From Myxococcales bacterium (lineage in GTDB: Bacteria; Myxococcota_A; Polyangia; Polyangiales; GCA-016699535), in NCBI GenBank assembly GCA_016699535.1, contig CP064980.1:2922001-2986000 (forward strand): DNA of 64,000 nucleotides, in the 5' to 3' direction. Shown one piece after another: positions 9,015-16,447 of this stretch. The notes beneath the pieces were generated by a model, which was not told the DNA's origin, did not search any database, and saw nothing but the letters and a program-made list of their open reading frames with translations. Each line of letters begins with the position of its first letter. Positions within the stretch are counted from its first letter, which is position 1. Made by a program: the position numbers and the translations under genes.

Positions 9015-9814
9015 TCAGTCGATTTTCATGCTAGCTGTAAGCCTTAACATGGCGCGAGGGCTAAGATCTCCAGCAAAGGTGTACACCACACCATTGTGCT
9101 CCAATACCGACACTGTGCGCCCTCCCTGCCGAAAATAGTAGATTTCCCTACCATGCAAGCGCACCCGCCGCGCTGTTTCAGTCGGCTTGGATAGTTCTCC
9201 GAAACTAAGATCGTAACGCGCTGGCCACCTCGGTCGTAGTACAAAGTCGCCGCAGGCCTCTGAGCCACCGTCGCAAAACGTGCGCCAGAGAAGATAAGGC
9301 CACCCTCCTTGAATACAATCGGATGCACTGGCACAGGAACCTTATCGCGAAAATAACTCGTAAGCCCTTCAGCTCGATCGACGTCCATAGGCAAACGGTG
9401 GCTGTGCAAGCGTTGCACATCTTGTGCAGCCGGAAAACCAAGCATCGAAGCTTGTTGCACCATCGGATCCACTGAATGTTTTGCAAAAAACAAAAACATC
9501 ATGCCAACGGCAGCTAAAGAAGGCAGCATCCATCGCCTAAACCATGGCCCTTCAAATGCCAACGCCCAGGAAAACATGCCATCGTCGTGTGATATTTCAT
9601 CCAGCTGCTTCTTTAGTTTGCTCCGCAGGTGTTGAGGCATCGTAACTCTTCCAAGAGCCACCATGGTATAGTGCTGTTGCTGCTTGAACGCATGAACCAG
9701 ATGCTCGCACCGAGAGCATTCCCGCACATGCTCTTCCATGGAAAGTTGCTCAGTTGGACCGAGTTCGCCATCAACGTACGCGTTTACGAAGCGATGAACC
9801 ATGTCGCAATTCAT
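9015..9814 (-). CDS. Anti-sigma factor with zinc finger, single-base frameshift
   Basis: N-terminal zinc-binding anti-sigma domain (MNCDMVHRFVNAYVDGEL, then HVRECSRC, the H-x3-C-x2-C pattern), a transmembrane helix around residues 88-105 (LPSLAAVGMMFLFFA) and an extracytoplasmic FecR-like domain. It should hold the adjacent ECF sigma factor inactive at the membrane. The uninterrupted frame stops at 9044 with an atypical Cys-rich tail, but restoring one base in the CCC run at 9164-9166 gives a natural ending (VRLHGREIYYFRQGGR, then SVLEHNGVVYTFAGDL) with a TGA at 9015-9017. Corrected length 266 residues. Its start overlaps the sigma factor stop by 4 bases. Confidence 0.85.
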
Positions 9815-10458
9815 GACGCCTCCTCTTTTCGTTTTCGATAAGCAGCCATTGGGAAACAGTTCTCAGCACTCGAATCGGTAGCAGTCTTTGCTTGCTTAAC
9901 GAGACCCATTTCCTCGGCCTGCACAACCAAGTGCTGCTGAATCGAAGCGCGAGCCCGATGCAGCCGTGACATGATGGTTCCTAAGGGCGCATCAACGGCA
10001 TCGGCAATCTGCCGGTAGGAAAGACCTTCCATATCCGCAAGCAGCAAAACAAGTCGCTGTTCCTCAGGAAGTTGATCCACCGCGAAGCGAATTTCTTGAT
10101 TGATGATCGGCCGACTTGCGGCATCAAAAGGCGAAGACAGCCATTCCAAGGTTGCGCCGCTTATCAAACCAGCGCCCATGATTGAACTACCATCCTCGCT
10201 TAGCATCCGTTCACGCTTCTTTCGGCGGTATTGATTGATGTAAGTGTTAGTCAGGATGCGAAAAAGCCAGGCCTTAACGTGCCGTTCACCATCAAATCGG
10301 TCATAGGCTCGATAGGCCTTGAGCATCACGTCTTGGAGCAAATCCTCGGCATCAGCAGCATTTTTCGTGAAACGCAGCGCCATTCCGTACAAGGGCTCAA
10401 GATACGGGTCTATCTCGGCCTCAAACTTATTCCTGTTATTATTGATGTTTTTCGACAT
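9811..10458 (-). CDS. ECF RNA polymerase sigma factor
   Basis: 215 residues. Region 2 is seen in AADAEDLLQDVMLKAYRAYD with the RAWLF-type segment VKAWLFRILTNTYINQYRR, and region 4 in LPEEQRLVLLLADMEGLSY followed by the helix-turn-helix RQIADAVDAPLGTIMSRLHR. This is the standard two-domain ECF architecture. The gene is followed, with a 4-base overlap, by the zinc-finger anti-sigma factor, so signal-responsive control is expected. Target promoters cannot be told; autoregulation is likely but I could not identify its promoter with confidence. Confidence 0.94.
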   Translation of the reverse strand: MSKNINNNRNKFEAEIDPYLEPLYGMALRFTKNAADAEDLLQDVMLKAYRAYDRFDGERHVKAWLFRILTNTYINQYRRKKRERMLSEDGSSIMGAGLISGATLEWLSSPFDAASRPIINQEIRFAVDQLPEEQRLVLLLADMEGLSYRQIADAVDAPLGTIMSRLHRARASIQQHLVVQAEEMGLVKQAKTATDSSAENCFPMAAYRKRKEEAS

Positions 10459-10553
10459 AGCTCTGTTGTTATGGGCTAGCGGCCCTAGTCCTCGTATTGC
10501 CTATCGCGGCGCCAGCGGCCGCTCAATATAAGAAAAACAAAGCTTGGTGCCTT

Positions 10554-11171
10554 TTATTCCCCTTTTTCAGGCAACTCAGGAGCTTTTTCCGAGCTGCCTT
10601 TGACGCGACCTTCGGCCACGGATTTGAGGTGCCCCTCTAGCTCTTCGATGCGACTGGCAAGTCGTTTTACTTCCGCTTGGAGCTGATGGACTGGAGAAAT
10701 TGCACTTGCGACCAACTGCCGCATCCGCTCATCAACGAGTTTATGCACGTCTTCGAAGATCTCTTTTGGATAGGCGATCACCGAGCGTTTTGCGCGCTGA
10801 TCTTCTGTGCTGTCGCTTGCCGCTTCAGGTCGCACTCCGGAAAACTTGCTTGCTGCCTTGTCACGAATGCTCGCAACCAAGCGCTGGCCTTCGGATTGGA
10901 TCAGTGAGCGCAGGGAGCCGATGGCTTGATCCCTTCGTACGTCACCACCCTTTTTCTCTTCTTCGTAATAGATAACCTGAGCAAGTGTCATGCTCGTCAG
11001 ATCTTCTTTGCTTTTGTTATCAACGATACGAATGTCTTCGCCCTTGCGAACGTACTCGGCCACCTGCGCAAGGGTGATGTAACGACTTTCTCGAGTATCG
11101 TACAACTTGCGATTGGCGTAGCGCTTTATGATGCGCTTAGCGCTTGGCCCATTTTCGGCCCCGTCCTGCAT
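10554..11171 (-). CDS. phaR: PhaR-type polyhydroxyalkanoate accumulation regulator
   Basis: 205 residues from the ATG at 11171, chosen because GAGGAG lies six bases upstream; the longer frame begins at a GTG that overlaps that site. Residues about 12-75 form the PHB/PHA accumulation regulator DNA-binding domain (IIKRYANRKLYDTRESRYIT, then VAEYVRKGEDIRIVDN and DLTSMTLAQVI). The C-terminal half is helical and ends in a heptad-like segment (HQLQAEVKRLASRIEEL). In PHA producers, PhaR represses phasin genes and senses polymer. No pha genes are nearby, so a role in polymer storage here is inferred from the family only. tatA lies about 60 bases upstream on the same strand. Confidence 0.85.
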   Translation of the reverse strand: MQDGAENGPSAKRIIKRYANRKLYDTRESRYITLAQVAEYVRKGEDIRIVDNKSKEDLTSMTLAQVIYYEEEKKGGDVRRDQAIGSLRSLIQSEGQRLVASIRDKAASKFSGVRPEAASDSTEDQRAKRSVIAYPKEIFEDVHKLVDERMRQLVASAISPVHQLQAEVKRLASRIEELEGHLKSVAEGRVKGSSEKAPELPEKGE

Positions 11172-11229
11172 CGTGCTCTCCTCGTTCACTCGCCTCTAGC
11201 CTCCAAAACAAAGAGACCTACAACACAGG

Positions 11230-11490
11230 CTAGCTTTGATTTCGCGGACCGTCCACCAGCTCGGCTTCGTCCGCTTTTTCTTGCTCAGGGACAGTGCGCG
11301 CACTCGATTGCGACGAAATCTGCTTGTCCGAAGACGACACTTTAATATCATCCTCACTGCTGAGTCCACGTTTGAAGTTTTTTATAGCTTTGCCAAAGCC
11401 TTCGCCGATTTGAGGCAATCTCGATGCGCCAAACACCAAGACGAGAATTAGCAAGATCAGTAATATTTCACCGGTTCCAAAATGAGGCAC
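11230..11490 (-). CDS. tatA: Twin-arginine translocase subunit TatA
   Basis: 86 residues starting at a GTG at 11490, preceded by AAGGAG eight bases upstream; the frame opens further upstream but this start gives the typical TatA N-terminus. Features: N-terminal transmembrane helix GTGEILLILLILVLVFGAS, the conserved hinge FGASRLPQIGEGFGKAIKNF with Phe-Gly, an amphipathic helix, then a polar disordered tail of about 40 residues. TatA oligomerises to form the pore that exports folded twin-arginine substrates. tatB and tatC are not in the window. phaR follows on the same strand. Confidence 0.93.
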   Translation of the reverse strand: MPHFGTGEILLILLILVLVFGASRLPQIGEGFGKAIKNFKRGLSSEDDIKVSSSDKQISSQSSARTVPEQEKADEAELVDGPRNQS

Positions 11491-11605
11491 GTTGCGCTTC
11501 TCCTTAAGAGTAGACCACCACATGATCTACCACTTATGATAAGCTTACGCTGCAAGCCCTTCTACGGCAAGCTTAGGACACTTTCTTCGAGGCATACCTA
11601 GCCCC

Positions 11606-12799
11606 ATGGCAACCATCATTTTACGAAAAAAACACGTCAAACCTATATGGGCCGGTCATCCATGGGTTTTTTCACAAGCCATCGCTAAAACCGAAGGCGC
11701 ACCTTCGGACGGCGAGGTGGTCATCGCCAAAGATGAAGAAGGGAACTTTTTAGGCCAAGGTTTCTGGTCATCGCGCTCCGCTTTACCTCTGCGGATCTTA
11801 AGCCGCCTGCCCAACGAGACCCTTGATGAGGCCTTCTTTGTCAAGCGCCTGACAGCCGCACGTGCTCTTCGCAAGGAGCAGCTGGGGTTGCCCAACTCGC
11901 AAACCACAGGATACCGCGCTGTGCACTCTGAAGGCGATGGGCTAGGAGGTCTAATCGTCGATATCTACGATACGGTTGCCGTGGTTCAGTTGCTCACGAT
12001 TGGTATGAAACAACGCGAAGATGAACTGTTCGCGCTCATCCAAAAAATCTTCCAAGTCGAAAGTGTGGTTGAACGAGCTCGCACTAAAACTGAACACACC
12101 GAAGGCTTTACGGCCACCAACCGCATAGTGCGAGGCCACGCGCCAAGCGAACTTCGCTTCAAGGAACATGGCATCGCCTATCATGTCGATTTAGAAAGCT
12201 CACAGAAGACGGGTTATTATTTTGACCAGCGCGACACGCGAAAACTCCTTGCAGGCTTTACAGAAGGCAAACGTGTCCTTGATGCCTTTTGCTACCTTGG
12301 ATCCTTTGGTTTGTGCGCGGCCGCTGCAGGAGCCAAGGAAGTCCTGGGCATCGATAGCTCGAGTGTGATTCTGGGGCAGGCTTCCCAAATCGCCATAGAA
12401 AACTCCCTTTCAGACAGACTCAGTTACAATCGTGGTGACGTTCGTAAAACGCTTTTGGAGTTCCGAAAAAGCAAAGAGCGCTTTGATGTAGTCGTGCTCG
12501 ATCCACCCAAACTCATCCCCTCCCCCCGACATCTGAATCAAGGCCGCACCGCCTATCGCAGACTTAACTCGGCCGCTTTTTCGGTTGTTCAAGAAGGCGG
12601 ATTGCTTCTGAGTTGTTCGTGTTCGGCAAGTTTACGCATGTCAGAATTTCTCAAGATGCTCGGACTTGCTGCTGCTGATGCACACAAAGAAGCAACTGTC
12701 CTTCAACTAGGTTACCAGTCCGCCGATCATCCTGCTCCGGCGGCCTTCCCAGACGGTCGCTATTTAACCTGGGCGTTGATGCGTGTGAGCAAACGATGA
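11606..12799 (+). CDS. Class I SAM-dependent rRNA methyltransferase, RlmI-like
   Basis: 397 residues. N-terminal PUA-like RNA-binding segment (ILRKKHVKPIWAGHPWVFSQ), a central RlmI-type domain, and a Rossmann methyltransferase domain with motif I VLDAFCYLGSFGLCAAAAG, an acidic motif LGIDSS and the catalytic loop VVLDPPKLIPS. The family methylates C5 of a 23S rRNA cytosine (m5C1962 in E. coli). The C-terminal LLLSCSCSASL contains the conserved Cys cluster of m5C enzymes. The start ATG at 11606 follows the divergent tatA promoter region. Its stop overlaps the next gene's start by 4 bases. Confidence 0.9.
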   Translation: MATIILRKKHVKPIWAGHPWVFSQAIAKTEGAPSDGEVVIAKDEEGNFLGQGFWSSRSALPLRILSRLPNETLDEAFFVKRLTAARALRKEQLGLPNSQTTGYRAVHSEGDGLGGLIVDIYDTVAVVQLLTIGMKQREDELFALIQKIFQVESVVERARTKTEHTEGFTATNRIVRGHAPSELRFKEHGIAYHVDLESSQKTGYYFDQRDTRKLLAGFTEGKRVLDAFCYLGSFGLCAAAAGAKEVLGIDSSSVILGQASQIAIENSLSDRLSYNRGDVRKTLLEFRKSKERFDVVVLDPPKLIPSPRHLNQGRTAYRRLNSAAFSVVQEGGLLLSCSCSASLRMSEFLKMLGLAAADAHKEATVLQLGYQSADHPAPAAFPDGRYLTWALMRVSKR

Positions 12800-13587
12800 A
12801 AGCATTGACTGAGCTTCCAGCACAAGTGTGTAAACAGGTCCATACCGTGGCTTTTGACGTGGATGATACCGTCACGCAACACGGACAGCTCCTTGCGCAA
12901 AGCTACGCCGCTATTTGGTCATTGCGGGACGCCGGATTGCGCCTCGTTGCCGTGACAGGAAGGCCTCTTGGCTGGGCTCAGGTCTTTGCCTCCCTGTGGC
13001 CTGTGGACCTTGCGATTGGGGAGAACGGTGCTGGCTGGTTTTTCCGCAAAGCAGACACCCTAAGCAATGGCTTTTTTCTATCTGAATCGGAAAGAAAAAA
13101 GGAACGCGATTTGCTCGAGCAGGTTAAACAAGCAGTCGCAAAACAACTTCCGGACACGCAGCTCAGCGAAGATCAACCACTGCGCGGCTGCGATCTTGCT
13201 TTTTACATCGGGGAGAAGGTGAAACTTAGCCATGCTCAAATCGAGGAGCTTGCGCAAACCATACGCTCCGTGGGCGCCAAAGCAGTCCACTCGACAGTGC
13301 ACATGCATGCTTTTTGGGGCGAGTACAATAAAGCCACAGGCATCGTCGCAGCAGCTAAGAAAGTTTGGAATGAAAAGCTGGAGCAAACGCGCAATGCATG
13401 GTGCTTTATTGGTGACAGCCCAAACGATCAAGCCGCCTTCGCCTATTTTCCGCACAGCATCGGAGTCGCTAATGTAAAGCGCTTTGCAGCAGAGCTAAAA
13501 AGCAAGCCAAGCTATGTCACAGAGCAAAGTCATGGCGAAGGTTTTGCTGAGTTCGCACAACTGTTTTTGAAAAAAAGAAAGAGCTAA
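12796..13587 (+). CDS. HAD-superfamily (type IIB) phosphatase
   Basis: 263 residues with the HAD motifs in order: VAFDVDDTVTQHG (motif I nucleophile and acid Asp), VAVTGRPLG (motif II Thr), a Lys-containing segment around residue 190 and CFIGDSPNDQAAF (motif IV). The cap sits between motifs II and III, as in the Cof/sucrose-phosphatase/mannosyl-3-phosphoglycerate phosphatase group. The phosphorylated substrate is unknown. Start codon overlaps the methyltransferase stop (ATGA), so the two are co-translated; the 3' end overlaps the convergent kamA gene by 4 bases. Confidence 0.85.
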   Translation: MKALTELPAQVCKQVHTVAFDVDDTVTQHGQLLAQSYAAIWSLRDAGLRLVAVTGRPLGWAQVFASLWPVDLAIGENGAGWFFRKADTLSNGFFLSESERKKERDLLEQVKQAVAKQLPDTQLSEDQPLRGCDLAFYIGEKVKLSHAQIEELAQTIRSVGAKAVHSTVHMHAFWGEYNKATGIVAAAKKVWNEKLEQTRNAWCFIGDSPNDQAAFAYFPHSIGVANVKRFAAELKSKPSYVTEQSHGEGFAEFAQLFLKKRKS

Positions 13588-14987
13588 CGCACCTGACCAT
13601 TGGCGCGCGCTTTATCGAGCGCTTCTTGCACCATCTTGGAATGCTCCGCAGGGTCTCGCCAGCGCAGCTGACCGGCTTCCGGTAACAAATGGAGCGGATC
13701 AAAATACAGAAAATACTGACCGGGCTTAACGGATGGCGCCGTGTAGACCGAAATGCCGGTCACTTTGTCGTAATGCTCAAAGGAATGAATGTTTCGTTTA
13801 CCGCCACCGCCTGGCGCATCCACCACGAAAGCAGGCGTATTGAAGCCCGCCGTTACGCCTCGAATGTTTTTCTCAAGCAAGATGGCCGTCTCAACCGTGG
13901 TTCGCAAATCTTCAACGCCTTTGACTAAATCGTGCTGATAGACGTAGTAGGGGTGAACGTTAACGTAGCTAAGCCGTTTGACAAGAAGCTTCATTACGTT
14001 GACGGCATCGTTTACACCACGTTGCAATACCGCTTGATTTCTTACGGTCACACCGTGATCGAATAAGCGATCCAAGGCCTTTTTTGTAATCGCCGTGATC
14101 TCGTTTGGATTATTGAAGTGCGTGTGAAGAGCAACCTCCTTGCGTCGCTTTCGGCCGAATTCGACCGTGTCCGCCAGCGCACTAAACCAAGCATCGTCAC
14201 TTAGAATTTTTTGCGGCATGACAGCGGGGCCCTTTGTCGCAAAACGAATTCGAAGAACATGATCAATGCTAAGCAAGGCTTCACCAATGCCTCTTAACTG
14301 ATCTGCTTTGAGATTATACATGTCGCCACCACTGACGACGATATCTTCAAGCTCCGGATGCGCCGAGACGTAATCAAATACGCCTTGCCAGCGCGTTTGA
14401 TTGACCTTCAAGCTCATTTTTTCAACTTGCTCGCTGTCTGGTCCGATTGTATACGAACGCGTGCAAAACCGGCAATACACCGGACAGGTATCGAGCACCA
14501 AAAACAAAGCCTTGTCCGGATAGCGGTGCGTAAGCCCCGGCACCGGTGAGTCGGCTTGCTCGGCCAAGGTATCAAGTCCAAGTTTTGGATGATCGGCCAA
14601 TCGCTCCGAACGAAGCGGAATGAACTGGCGGCGCAAAGGATCGGTGTACGGATCCTGCCAGTCCACCAAACTTAAAAGATAAGGCGAAACACGTACGGCC
14701 ATGGGCGCAAGCGCAAAACCTTCACGCACGTCATCGAGAAATTCCGTACTCACGATGCCTTGAAGCGCCTCAAGCAGTGCCTTGGGTTTAGTGATGGTGT
14801 GGCGCGCCTGCCACAGATGATTCATAAAATCACTCTCGGACAGATCGCGATAGGCGGGGATTTTTCGCCAAAAGTCGCCGTCAACCAGCTCTTTATGCAT
14901 CAGAGCTTCCGGCGGAAGCGACGCAGCAGAAGCTTGTTTTCGCTCAGTTGAGCTACGCAGTTCAATAAGATTACCTTTTTTGCCCAT
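13584..14987 (-). CDS. kamA: KamA-family radical SAM aminomutase (lysine 2,3-aminomutase)
   Basis: 467 residues. The radical SAM cluster-binding motif is CPVYCRFCTR (C-x3-C-x2-C), followed by the glycine-rich SAM site DIVVSGGDMYN. PLP enzymes of this family bind the cofactor through the Lys in APGGGGKRNIHSFEHYDKVT near residue 390. Lysine 2,3-aminomutase makes beta-lysine, used for osmoprotection, antibiotic synthesis or lysine fermentation. The length and C-terminal extension fit KamA rather than the shorter EpmB. No beta-lysine acetyltransferase or other kam gene is adjacent, so the pathway is open. Confidence 0.9.
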   Translation of the reverse strand: MGKKGNLIELRSSTERKQASAASLPPEALMHKELVDGDFWRKIPAYRDLSESDFMNHLWQARHTITKPKALLEALQGIVSTEFLDDVREGFALAPMAVRVSPYLLSLVDWQDPYTDPLRRQFIPLRSERLADHPKLGLDTLAEQADSPVPGLTHRYPDKALFLVLDTCPVYCRFCTRSYTIGPDSEQVEKMSLKVNQTRWQGVFDYVSAHPELEDIVVSGGDMYNLKADQLRGIGEALLSIDHVLRIRFATKGPAVMPQKILSDDAWFSALADTVEFGRKRRKEVALHTHFNNPNEITAITKKALDRLFDHGVTVRNQAVLQRGVNDAVNVMKLLVKRLSYVNVHPYYVYQHDLVKGVEDLRTTVETAILLEKNIRGVTAGFNTPAFVVDAPGGGGKRNIHSFEHYDKVTGISVYTAPSVKPGQYFLYFDPLHLLPEAGQLRWRDPAEHSKMVQEALDKARANGQVR

Positions 14988-15104
14988 ACTATAATTTTAT
15001 CACAAAAGCACACGTCTGGACAAATAGTACCCCATCAGTTGGAAACAAACGTTACCCTTCAAAAAAAAGGGTTACGAACAAGAAGGCAAAGCTAGAAGAA
15101 AAGA

Positions 15105-15221
15105 CTTTTTTCGAGGTTTTCTTGGCTTCGAGCGCGCCCACAGGAGCGACGACGATGATACATCGGTGTTTGAGGAGGAGCCCCGAGGACGTAAGCCGAA
15201 GCTAAGGAAACCTCGAAAAAG
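15105..15221. repeat. Intergenic element with imperfect 25-bp inverted ends
   Basis: Bases 15105-15130 and 15197-15221 are inverted copies of one another (CGAAGC-AAG-AAACCTCGAAAAAG, two mismatches and one gap), flanking about 66 bases. It lies in the 290-base gap between kamA and the sulfotransferase, where I see no protein gene. The AAACCTCG-AAAAAG core recurs at 37027-37052 beside other shared sequence, so this looks like a member of a small dispersed repeat family rather than a simple terminator. Confidence 0.5.
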
Positions 15222-15281
15222 CGCTCGCAGATGCCAGAGACTGACCCACCACGCTCGACGCGCGCAAAAAGCAGTGCAATG

Positions 15282-16304
15282 ATGCGCCTCATTGTGCAAG
15301 AAAAGCTTATTTTTGTGATTTCGCCGCCCCGGAGCGGCTCCACCCTACTTCAGCGGATGTTGGGCTCACACACCGAGATAGCCACCTCACCTGAGCCTCA
15401 CCTGATCACGCCCATGGCCTATCTCGGCTACTACAACATCGTCGATAAAGCGCCTTACGATCACATCAACTCAGCTGAAGCCATTCGCTTGTTTGTCAAA
15501 GACCTGCCGCGCGGCGAAGAAGACTATCTTGATGCACTCCGCTCTTATGCTGAAACGCTTTATGGACGCAAACTCGCGACCACAGGCAAAAGCCGGTTCA
15601 TGGACAAAACGCCAGCCTACGGGCTTGTGCTTCCCTTTCTTCAAAAGCTTTTTCCAAAAGCCAAGTACGTTGTGCTCACCCGGCATCCCTTGGCCATTAT
15701 GAGCTCTTACGCCAATAGTTTTTTTGAGGGAGACTGGAAGCGCGCCCAGCAGTTTAATCCCATCATCAACCGCTACCTGCCGGCCATGGCCAAGTTTATT
15801 CGCGAGAGCGAAACGCCGCTTATTCATGTGCGCTATGAAGACATGGTTTCCGCCCCTGAAGCAGAACTTGGGAAAATCTTCAGCTTCCTTGGACTTGAAA
15901 ACCAAAAGCAAGCCGCCAACTACGGCGAGCACTTTCAAGCCACCTCGGGTCCCGGTGATCCGATTACCGTTGGAAGGCACACTCGGCCCATCACAACATC
16001 TATCGACAAATGGGCTAGCGAGCTTAGCCAAGATGCTGCAAAACTCGAATTGGCTCACACCATCATCGATGCGCTTGATCCCAAGGATTTGCAGACCTGG
16101 GGCAACCCCAAAGACAGCATCTTCGCCGCACTCGATAGCGCGCATGCGCAGAAAAGCAGCCTGTCCATTCGCCCCAAGTTCTTCAACAAACACACCATGC
16201 AGCGCCGCATCTTCCTCAAACTCCGCCAGCAGATTCAGCGTAAACCCCTAAACAAAACCGTCCGCAAAATCCGCTACTACTGCGACGTCCTCTTGCGCGA
16301 ATAA
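15282..16304 (+). CDS. Sulfotransferase family protein
   Basis: About 340 residues. The PAPS-binding P-loop is seen at the N-terminus (ISPPRSGSTLLQRMLGS) and the 3'-phosphate-binding segment in YVVLTRHPLAIMSSYANS, the two hallmarks of PAPS-dependent sulfotransferases; FMDKTPAYGLVLPFL between them is also typical. Tandem ATGs at 15279 and 15282 are the likely starts; the longer frame from 15231 is rejected because its extra residues lie in the neighbouring repeat. The acceptor may be a lipid, sugar or small metabolite and cannot be deduced. No PAPS synthesis genes are near. Confidence 0.85.
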   Translation: MRLIVQEKLIFVISPPRSGSTLLQRMLGSHTEIATSPEPHLITPMAYLGYYNIVDKAPYDHINSAEAIRLFVKDLPRGEEDYLDALRSYAETLYGRKLATTGKSRFMDKTPAYGLVLPFLQKLFPKAKYVVLTRHPLAIMSSYANSFFEGDWKRAQQFNPIINRYLPAMAKFIRESETPLIHVRYEDMVSAPEAELGKIFSFLGLENQKQAANYGEHFQATSGPGDPITVGRHTRPITTSIDKWASELSQDAAKLELAHTIIDALDPKDLQTWGNPKDSIFAALDSAHAQKSSLSIRPKFFNKHTMQRRIFLKLRQQIQRKPLNKTVRKIRYYCDVLLRE

Positions 16305-16306
16305 CG

Positions 16307-16445
16307 CGATCCAGGATCCCACCGAAAAAGCGCTTTCAAATCAACCTCTTAGACAACACACCGCGATAACTTGGATTTCAAACTATCGCGGTGTGTTGTC
16401 TAAGAGGTTGAAATGATTGGCTGAAAAAGCGGGGATCCTGGATCG
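16307..16445. repeat. Large composite inverted repeat between convergent genes
   Basis: Two nested inverted repeats fill the gap between the sulfotransferase and acnA stops. Outer arms 16307-16320 and 16432-16445 are perfect complements (14 bases, CGATCCAGGATCCC). Inner arms 16342-16368 and 16384-16410 are perfect over 27 bases with a 15-base loop. The short stretch GAAAAAGCG occurs in the same orientation in both spacers (16324-16332 and 16423-16431). It could act as a bidirectional terminator, but there is no adjacent T run and the arms are longer than usual, so a small non-autonomous mobile element or structured RNA is also possible. Confidence 0.85.
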
Positions 16446-16447
16446 GG

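Noticed and set aside
15471..16193. 240-residue minus-strand ORF
   Set aside because: Antisense to the sulfotransferase, whose P-loop and other motifs are clear.
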